Assembly (NCBI RefSeq): GCF_033958435.1
Contig: NC_134138.1
Span: forward strand, 190,003,298-190,067,297
Length of the DNA: 64,000 nucleotides
Direction of reading: 5' to 3'
Source of the DNA: Carettochelys insculpta
Lineage: Eukaryota; Chordata; Testudines; Carettochelyidae
The first letter of the stretch is position 1. Each line of letters opens with the position of its first letter. Below are positions 56,276-64,000 of this stretch, in pieces. A program made the position numbers and the translations under genes. The notes beneath the pieces were generated by a model. That model searched no databases and was not told the DNA's origin. It saw only the letters and a program-made list of their open reading frames with translations.

Positions 56276-57865
56276 CATTAAAAGCATCCTAAGACCTACT
56301 CCAGGTTCCCAGTGAAATAGCAGCATTCCAAAAGGTACTATAGTGAAAACAATAAATGAAAAGAGTGGAACCTCAGTTATATTGAGAGTCAAGCATTTTA
56401 TTTATTTGAGTGAAGATCAACTTGTGTTTTCCTATTATGACAGGTCCACAAAGCTGACCATCTGTAACTCTGAGCACTTGTGAATATTCCATTTTAATAC
56501 TTTACCATTTAATTTTCTTTTTCCCTTTGGCATCTTGAGTTCTCCATAACTCCTGGAGACCTGTGAACTTCTTGCACCCCAAGGGGCCAGAAAGTGCAAG
56601 GAGCTATACATTCAAGTAGCAAATGGCCAGCTTTAATTTACAACTTCACACATCTTCATGTTAGCAACTTTTCTTACTACCCTACCCTCTTCTAGCCCCC
56701 TCCCAGGTACGAGACTTACACCAACTTAAGCATCCTTAATCTTATACTAAAATCAGAAGGGATGTGTAACTGTGTACAGAGTGTGTATGTCACTCATCAG
56801 AAAGTAGGAATAAGTCTAAACAGGTGCATTTTTCTAAGTCTGTCTAAGGGATTCTAAAAGCTACTCTATGCACAAGCTGATGGGAAAAGACTCATCGTAG
56901 ATTCCACATGTCTCTTCTTTTGTTCTGCCCCATCTGCATAAGACTAAAAACACTTGTGGGCCTGAAACCTGTGGTATTCTAAGGTCCTGCGCCTGCAAAT
57001 CATTCAACAGGGTGGAGCCCTGAACCAGAACGAAACCCCACTGCCAGGGACTCCATGTGGGTACAGGCATTCAAATCATGGGGATCAACTTGCAGGATCA
57101 CAGTTTAGAGGGCTAGGCACTCTCTAAAGTGGATCAGACTCCAGGAAGGCACTGGGAACCATCCATGCAGAACAGCTTGCAGAACTGAAGTATGTTTTCT
57201 AAGTGACGCTTAAGTTGACTTTTAAAATATAGTTACCACAGTGATTGCAATTACCTCTCTCTCTCTAGGAATGAGCAGTGGCTGTATTTGTCTGTACCGG
57301 TTGGTGTCATTAGTCAAATATTACTGAATGGCAAAAGCTGGGATTTAATTTAGTGCTAAGGAAAGAGAGAGAGTTTAAAGGTGTATGTGGAGGGATACAG
57401 TGTTTGCTGCCACATCCACTCATTCATCCTGAGCTGAAATGCATTACAAATGCAATTCTCCAAGCACATCACCATGTTCATACTTGCACTATGAACTAAA
57501 GCTTGAAATTACCTATTCGCCATCCAAAATACACCAAACACACACCACACACAACTTTTCCAGTACATCTCAGGTGTCTGCTGATAATAAAAAGGTTATA
57601 GTTTTGCAATAAAACCAGTGGCCACATCCATCACAAACTGTTTTCTTTTTTCACATATACAGGAGCTTTATGCTGAAAGTTGTCTCTAACATTTCCTAAT
57701 AAAGAACTTTGCTCATTCCTTCCAAAGGATAACAAGATAGTGATAATTTTAGGCAAACCACTGTTTTGACAGGATAAGCAAGCTGTTCTCACCAAACTGA
57801 CTGATATTCCTCCCTGTGCTGTAAACAGGAAAACCACTAAGACAAACAAGCTGCAAGGAAACAAA
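56276..57865. other. No gene seen
   Basis: AT-rich sequence with short frames only. No RNA gene or repeat boundary recognised. Confidence 0.5.
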
Positions 57866-58090
57866 GTGGCAGAAATGTAGCACTTTAAAGACCAACAAAA
57901 TGATTTATTCGGTGATGAGCTTTCGTGGAACAAACCCACTTCATCAAACCGATTTCATTTCCAATACAGACTGACATTTACAAGTACAGAGGACCAAAAA
58001 AATAATTGCAATAAAACTGAGAAATCAAATGGGATTGAAGGAGGGAGGTAAGAGATAGGGAGGGGATGTTACTTGTCCTGTCTGACATAA
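57866..58090 (-). mobile_element. Penelope-like element 3' UTR and tail
   Basis: In reverse complement it reads a CT-rich 3' UTR, then GGTTTGATGAAGTGGGTTTG, TTCCACGAAAGCTCATCACC, GAATAAATCATTTTGTTGGT and CTTTAAAGTGCTACATTTCT. The core keeps TTGATGA for CTGATGA, a GTGG/CCAC hairpin and GAAA. About 120 bp of upstream UTR is kept, more than in the 51-kb and 52-kb copies. Confidence 0.7.
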
Positions 58091-58392
58091 TTATGAGCAT
58101 CAAAGGAAGGGAAACTGCCAGGAGAGAATCTAAGCTGAAACTAAAGAAGGATACATGGTTTCCCCTCCCACAGCACCACCACTAACCTTTCATTATTATA
58201 TGGTTCTACATAATGCATTGAAATTCAGTTGGGATGGGTACAGTACTCCAAAATCAATTGCAAGATACTTATGTCCACTTCAAGCAAGAGCCGATAGACC
58301 TTTAAAGTACAGCATGCCATCCTGTGTTTACTTGACGCAAACAAACTACTAAGAAATGCTTCACAGAGTTTCTAAGATCAACTAAGGAGATC

Positions 58393-58612
58393 TCATGGAC
58401 AAAGCATAGGACTGGACTCAAGAGATGTGGGTTCTACTCCTAATTCTGCCAATGGTCTGCTGGATGACCTTGGGCAACATATTTTACCTCTGTGCCTCAG
58501 TTTCTCTATTTGTAAAATGGCAATAATGATACAGAACTTTCTCAACACATTGAAACCTATTGATGGAAAGGGCTCTAAAGGAGCCAAGTGTGATATTTAT
58601 TATTTGTATCCT
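58393..58612 (+). repeat. MIR-type SINE
   Basis: Best MIR of the window. GGACTGGACTCAAGAGATGT, GGGTTCTACTCCTAATTCTG (box B region), GATGACCTTGGGCAACATAT, CTCTGTGCCTCAGTTTCTCT and TTGTAAAATGGCAATAATGA follow the consensus in order, ending near GGAAAGGGCTCTAAAGGAGC. Confidence 0.85.
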
Positions 58613-59004
58613 TCAACCTGTAAAACCTTAGAAACTGAGTTCCTTAGAAACCATAAGTCCCAGAACAGAAACAATAAAAAAGGCAAAACACTCTAATCCC
58701 CTCTGAAATTAGCCTGTCAACATAAAAATATACATTCTTCAAATCTCATATCTGTAGTCCTTGCATTGTTAGGAGGAAATCTCACATGTCCCATTGTAGA
58801 ATGTTATATATCCTATTGGGATAAAGATCACTTTTCTAGCCCTGTAGCACCATGAGAGAACAGATAAAGTCTGGAAAAACTGCCACAGGCCCACAACTGA
58901 ATCAACCCCTTCTGGGCTTTGGATAGCTGTAATTTGAGGGGGAAAATTCCATGCCAGAGCATGTGAGCACCTGTGCAAATAAGTCTGAGAAAGGTTCTTT
59001 TTCA
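58613..59004. other. No gene seen
   Basis: AT-rich spacer between a MIR and an old CR1. Nothing recognised. Confidence 0.5.
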
Positions 59005-59575
59005 TGGATTCACAGATTCAGAGGCCAGAAGGAAATAGTACTGTACCTAGCCTGACCACCTCTACCAAACAAGTCATAGAACTTCTCCAAAATATTTCCC
59101 ACAGCCATTATTTTTCGGGGGGAAATTCATTAAATTGATTTTATAATTGCTAATGATGGAGAATCCACCACAATCCTAGGTAAATTGTTCCAGCCATTAT
59201 TCCCTTTTATTGTTTAAAATGTATACATTATGTCCAGTTTGAATTTATTTAGCTTCAATTCCCCATCTTTGGGCTGCGTCAATACATTTCTCTGAAACAA
59301 TGAAGAGCCCATTACAAAATATTTGTTCCTTATCTTGGTACTTATAGGTTGCAGTCAAGTCACCCCTTAACACTTTTTGTTAAGCTAAATAGATTGAGCT
59401 GTGTGAGTCTATTGTTACAAGACATATTTTCTAATCTTGTAATCATCCTTGCAACCCCTTTCTGGTCACTCTCCCATTTAGCAGTGACTTGGTATTTCAC
59501 AGTAGACCTAATACCCTATGTTTTGTCTGATGCATGGATTATTGATCCACAGTTCAGTGACAGAAATTGAACTGA
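59005..59575 (-). mobile_element. Old CR1 LINE, 3' part
   Basis: The plus strand shows the CR1 reverse complement: ATGGATTCACAGATTCAGAG with GCCAGAAGGAAATAG (3' terminus), AATGATGGAGAATCCACCAC, TTGTTCCAGCCATTATTCCC, TGTCCAGTTTGAATTTATTT, and AAGTCACCCCTTAACACTTT. Coding is destroyed. It is an older subfamily than the copy directly beyond it at 59581. Confidence 0.75.
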
Positions 59576-59580
59576 CCAGA

Positions 59581-61045
59581 CACAGAATCATAGAACACTA
59601 GGACTGGAAGGGACTTTGAGAGGCCATCGAGTCCAGCCCCCTGCCCCAATGGCAGGACCAAGTACTATCTAAACCATCCCTGATAGACATCTATCTAACC
59701 TGTTCTTAAATATCTCCAGCGATGGAGATTCCACAACCTCCCTTGGCAATTTATTCCACTGTTTGACCGCCCTGACAGTTAGGAACTTTTTCCTAATGTC
59801 CAACCTAAACCTCCCTTGCTGCAGTTTAAGCCCATTGCCTCTTGTTCTATCCTCAGAGGCCAAGAAGAACAAGTTTTCTCCTTCCTCCTTATGACTCCCT
59901 TTTAGATACCTGAAAACCGCTATCATGTCTCCCTTCAATCTTCTCTTTTCCAAACTAAACAAGCCCAATTCTTTCAATCTTTTTTCATAGGTCACATTCT
60001 CTAGACCTTTAATCATTCTTGTCGCTCTTCTCAGGATCCTCTCTAGTTTCTCCACATCTTTTCTGAAGTGCGGTGCCCAGAACTGGACACAATACTCCAG
60101 CTGAGGCTTAACCAGCACACAGTAGAGCGGAAGAATGACTTACCGTGTCTTATTCACAACACACCTGTTAATGCATCCCAGAATCATGTTTGCTTTTTTT
60201 GCCACAGCATCACACTGTTGACTCATATTTAGCTTGTGGTCCACTATAATCCCTAGATCCCTTTCTGCTGTAGTCGTTCCTAGACAGTCTCTCCCCATTC
60301 TGTATGTGTGAAACTGATTGTTCCTTCCCAAGTGGAGCACTTTGCATATGTCCTTATTAAACTTCATCCTGTTTACCTCAGACCATTTCTCCAATTTATC
60401 CAGATCATTTTGAATTATGACGCTGTCCTCCAAAGTCGTCGCAACCCCTCCCAACTTGGTATCATCTGCAAACTTAATAAGCGTACTTTCTATGCCAATA
60501 TCTAAATCATTGATGAAGACATTGAACAGAACCGGTCCTAACACAGACCCCTGCGGAACCCCACTTGTTATACTTTTCCAGCAGGATTGAGAACCATTAA
60601 GAACTACTCTCTGGGTATGGTTATCCAGCCAGTTATGCACCCACCTTATAGTAGCCTCATCTAAATTGTATTTGCCTAGTTTTTTGATAAGAATATCATG
60701 AGAGACTGTATCAAATGCTTTACTAAAGTCTAGGTAGACCACATCTACCGATTCTCCCCTATCCACAAGGCTCGTTATCCTATCAAAGAAAGCTATCAGA
60801 TTAGTTTGACAAGATTTTTTCTTTACAAATCCATGCTGGCTGTTTCCTGTTACCTTACCACCTTCCAAGTGCTTGCAGATGATTTCTTTAATTACCTGCT
60901 CCATTATCTTTCCTGGCACTGAAGTTAAGCTGACTGGCCTGTAGTTTCCTGGGTTATTCTTATTTCCCTTTTTATAGATGGGCACTATATTTGCCCTTTT
61001 CCCGTCTTCTGGAATCTCTCCTGTCTCCCATGATTTTCCATGTGC
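59581..61045 (-). mobile_element. CR1 LINE, 5'-truncated, least decayed copy
   Basis: The 3' UTR in reverse complement ends CCTCTCAAAGTCCCTTCCAG, TCCTAGTGTTCTATGATTCT. Upstream lies a reverse transcriptase frame broken by one stop codon. The 5' break falls near 61045, within the KSWETGEIPEDGKRAN segment that precedes the finger motifs, so the endonuclease is missing. Among the CR1 copies here it has the fewest coding lesions, which suggests recent insertion. Confidence 0.9.
59669..61044 (-). pseudogene. CR1 ORF2 reverse transcriptase, one in-frame stop
   Basis: The frame opens mid-protein (KSWETGEIPEDGKRANIV) and runs to the natural stop at 59669. It keeps YKKGNKNNPGNYRPVSLTS (finger motif 1-2), VVYLDFSKAFDTVSHD with the first catalytic Asp, [20 protein letters not shown], and [11 protein letters not shown] with the catalytic Asp pair. 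These sit at about residues 85-92, 141-160 and 171-180 counted from the Met at 60985. The thumb (RMKFNKDICKVLHLG) and C-terminal region ([31 protein letters not shown]) follow. The only lesion seen is TAA at 60142-60140, between NRCVVNKTR and VILPLYC; the same frame continues after it, so a single base change would explain the break. The product copies CR1 RNA into DNA at the nicked target. Confidence 0.9.
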
Positions 61046-62489
61046 TATGTAAATTTTCTATGTAAAACAACCATTTGTAACTTGGTTAAAATATATATGA
61101 AAACCTGCCTTTAGAAAGCCCATTTTGGAAAACTTGAATTTCCCTCCAGCTGTAGAGCAAATCTGTAGACAAGCAAAACAATTAAACAAAAAGGGGCAAA
61201 GTATTAATTAAAGGGCTTAAGGTAGAAGTCTGGCACAACATCCCATTTATGGTTTACTAGGGATTACGATGGATAAAAATTGGCAGGAAAAGTGAAGAAG
61301 CAATCCCAGCAGCCAAAGCATCGGACACTCTATGTGGTGGGCCTTCTTCGAGCCAATGCTTGTTTTGTTTTAAGACAAATGGGCTACAATTACAAGAGGA
61401 AGGAGTAAACCCAGGATTGCTCTCGCAGGATCTTTCCTAGCAGTCCCTCTGGAACAATGGCATTTCTACCTGCTCCATAAATAACCTCCTTTGGGCTTGC
61501 ACATATAAGTCACCTGTGGGGAAGTTTGCCTATAGGTTAATATGTGGAGTTAATTAATTTGATACCAGGAGCCATAACATGAAAGGCACATCCTGTGCTT
61601 TCAGCAGAATTTATGAGACCCATATTGTACATTCATTTCATATATCCTGATAACAAATATATATCCTGATAACGTCAGGAAGAGTAAGTAAAATATATTT
61701 GTGAAATACACTCAAGCAAAGAAATATATCACGTGCTGCACCATTCCTATGTTGATTGATCTAGTCCATCTATCTCCAGCCTCAGCACATGTACACCTGT
61801 TACATGTATGTGGTTAAATACTAATAATCTGTTAGTGTCAATTCAATTTTACTGGCAAGTGGAGAAGCTTGGAAACTAAAAAGCATTCTATTTTCATGAT
61901 AGGTTCTAAGATGTTCTGCAACTAGAAAGTGAAATTTTACTGCACAGTTGTGCCATGATACGATCACCAGGACTCCACCTACCCCACCACAGTGACACAC
62001 TGAGTCTGAAATTCCGCAGTCAACTCATAAATCAGTGGGATGGAAAACATGATAATTTCCTCAAGAGTTAGAAAGACTGGCAGAGATGGAACCCTTAAAC
62101 CAAGAGAGAGCACAGGTGTGGCTGAGTGTTCAACTTAATAAGCATGAAAGTCTCAGCTCTGTGAAGGTTTCTGGAGTCTCTCACTGTCTTTAAAGGCAGC
62201 AGGAGGTGGGGGAGGGAAGACCTTGTGACTAGAATTTAGGTAGTACCTAGCTCCCAAGACAGACATGGGTCAGGCTACAAAGTGGAAAGACTCCCCACCC
62301 TATTAATGGGCTTTGTGTCAGATCTTTAGCAAATAACATAACCTCTGCAAAAGCAAAGGGAACCCAAAATCAAATACACAACAATCAATAGCTTTTGTCC
62401 CTCTGGCAAACACCACATTTCCCTTGAACATCTTTCTCCCCAGCAAAAGGTTCGTAACCTTCCTTTCTTATCGCATCTAAATCCCTGTA
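61046..62489. other. No gene seen
   Basis: AT-rich sequence with a local ATATATCCTGATAAC duplication near 61636-61673. No motif-bearing frame, RNA gene or repeat boundary recognised. Confidence 0.5.
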
Positions 62490-62925
62490 TTTAAAACAAA
62501 AAAACAGTCAAGTAGCACTTTAACGACTAACAAAATAATTTATTAGGTGAGCTTTATATTCAAATTCGACACATTAACACGTGGTTTGAACCAGGATGGG
62601 AATTTTCTCGGTCATCATAGGGGCTCTTTTGCATACTTGCCTTAATCTAATTCTTGACTCCCTCCCCCTCCCCATCCCTGCTTCTGTCCCTCTGGATTTG
62701 CTCACCTTGATAATTTTTTTCTGATTTGTCAACCTTGATTATTATTTTTGGTTCTCTGTGCCTTAAATATTGAGTCTGTTCCAGTATGGCTATGATCAGA
62801 AGAAGTGGGTCTGTCCCACAAAAGCTCACCTAATAAATTATTTTGTTAGTCTTTAAAGTGCTACTTGACTGCTTTTTTGTTTTGATAGTATATAGACTAG
62901 CACGGCTTCCTCTCTGTTACCCTGC
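62490..62925. mobile_element. Foldback Penelope-like element with GIY-YIG end and tail
   Basis: A minus-strand tail comes first (ACAGTCAAGTAGCACTTTAA to ATTTATTAGGTGAGCTTT, 62507-62556). It joins a plus-strand copy that starts in coding (62562), continues through a 3' UTR (GACTCCCTCCCCCTCC, ATTGAGTCTGTTCCAGTATG) and ends with CAGAAGAAGTGGGTCTGTCC, CACAAAAGCTCACCTAATAA, TTAGTCTTTAAAGTGCTACT and GACTAGCACGGCTTCCTC. The two tails are inverted repeats of about 65 bp. In the plus core CTGANGA is CAGAAGA and GAAA is CAAA, so it is degraded. Confidence 0.75.
62562..62645 (+). pseudogene. PLE protein C-terminus remnant
   Basis: Twenty-seven codons read KFDTLTRGLNQDGNFLGHHR and then GSFAYLP before a TAA stop. 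The segment parallels KFDSINHGLNRDWEWL and KGSFSAL in the 46.6-kb copy, including the FD----GLN--D spacing and the following GSF. Two independent copies with matching protein ends directly upstream of related 3' tails are the main evidence that these tails belong to Penelope-like elements. The rest of the protein was lost when the copy inserted with an inverted 5' piece. Confidence 0.65.
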
Positions 62926-64000
62926 GTTTAAAAGAGACATCGACAAAGAACTCTGTGGTCTGCTGCAGTTCATAATAGAGCACAGCACAGCTAAGAGCTG
63001 GGCTCCTATTAGACTGTGTGAGGAGCTTTCCAAAGCAACCAGCAACCTCTCACAATGCACAGTCATGACTGGCCAGTGTATATCCAAGGGGAGAAGGTTG
63101 AACTCCCTGTGAGTGAGGCTATGGAAAATATTAGGTACAATAGTTTCCTAGTATCTTTTGCACACTGTTCTGGCTAGCAGCAATACACACAATTGTCCAA
63201 AGCAGTATATTTATATCAGTCAAGCTTAGCTTTATACATCAGCCCACCCACCCACCAGCCTCAGAGGTGATGCGTGTGGGCCTGGCTAATTCTGAGACTC
63301 ACTAGTTGGCTGAGCAAGGACAATGAAAGAAAGGTCTGTAGCCCTGATGCTCACTGCAGTCGTCACTCTTGGCAAAGCTTGCCTTTTGTCTTACATACAG
63401 TACTTGTAAACTTCCTGCTGACCCCCATGCAATAAGTCATTACTCTCTTTGTCTAACCTATGGTCCAAATCCAGTGAAATTCTTGGCATCTGTGACAGGT
63501 TTTTGAAGCTGTTGCAGTTCTGAAATCAGCCTCTGCACTAATGTGCAAGAGAATACCAAACCCAACTGCTCATTTTTATTCCTCTCCTCTCCCTTTGGGC
63601 ACACAGGTCTCCATTATCCAGAACTACTCATTCAGGCTAGGAGGGTGGGAGAACAGTGAAAGCCAAAGGGAAATTCCTTCTATTGGAAGTATGGGGAGAG
63701 ATTCAATGGAACAGTTAACTCTTCTAAGGCTGGAGTGGGCAGCTCCTTGGCTCATACTTCATAAATCAAAGTGTAAGGCTCTTAGAATTGGCCAGCAGAC
63801 CACTGTGGGTAAGCGGGCTTGATAATGAAGCTCTTTAGCAACAAGGCCAGACAACGGCCCTCTGCTGTAAACAAAGTGAGCTTTCACTGATACTTTATTT
63901 ATTGGTGCTGAAGAACCATAAAAATGTGACCCTGGAAAAAACAGTGCTGGCGATTCCCCATTTCCAAAAATAAATATTCTAAAGAAATGTATAACAAGTT
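62926..64000. other. No gene seen
   Basis: A plus frame of 89 codons overlaps the PLE tail and a 93-codon frame lies at 63541-63822; neither has recognisable motifs. No RNA gene or repeat was identified up to the window end. Confidence 0.5.

Overview
The window looks like noncoding vertebrate DNA, most likely from a turtle (Testudines). The evidence is the repeat content: several CR1 LINEs with turtle-type 3' ends, a tRNA-derived SINE resembling the cryptodiran Cry family, Penelope-like element (PLE) tails, MIR-type SINEs, hAT and Tigger/pogo elements, and long palindromic MITEs that start GGCTAYGTCTACAC. A soft-shelled (trionychid) turtle is my best guess, from memory of these families; the order is more certain than the family. 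Base composition is AT-rich with a few GC-rich islands, and every GC-rich island I could resolve turned out to be inside a DNA transposon or a suspected repeat.

I found no host protein-coding gene, tRNA, rRNA or snRNA gene that I can support. The longer reading frames are either remnants of transposon proteins or chance frames inside GC-rich or palindromic repeats. The window is therefore most simply an intergenic region or the inside of a very long intron.

Layout. 1-11 kb: two copies of one Tigger-like MITE, a hAT element carrying the C-terminal end of its transposase (2543-3356), two palindromic MITEs, a hAT with a perfect 8-bp target duplication next to a MIR (6042-6544), and a CR1 3' end (10.1-11.2 kb). 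12-13.3 kb: an old, decayed CR1 on the minus strand. 16-22.5 kb: palindromic MITEs, a GC-rich Tigger-like element (18411-19213), two hAT MITEs and a PLE tail. 24.5-30 kb: MIRs, a foldback hAT, the tRNA-derived SINE and another Tigger-like element. 33-41.4 kb: four CR1 pieces, two palindromic MITEs and a foldback PLE tail. 43-52 kb: a short MITE, a PLE copy that keeps the end of its GIY-YIG region (46.57-47.09 kb), two head-to-head hAT transposase relics (48.55-50.12 kb) and two more PLE tails. 54-61 kb: an internally deleted CR1, a small hAT, a PLE tail, a MIR, an old CR1, and the best preserved coding remnant of the window, a minus-strand CR1 reverse transcriptase broken by one stop codon (59.58-61.05 kb). 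62.5-62.9 kb: a second foldback PLE copy.

The most interesting signal is the PLE set. Two copies carry matching ends of a GIY-YIG-type protein region just upstream of a shared 3' tail. All but one of the recognised tail segments contain a hammerhead-like core (CTGANGA, a short hairpin, then GAAA or a variant), and two copies share the same inverted-then-direct arrangement.
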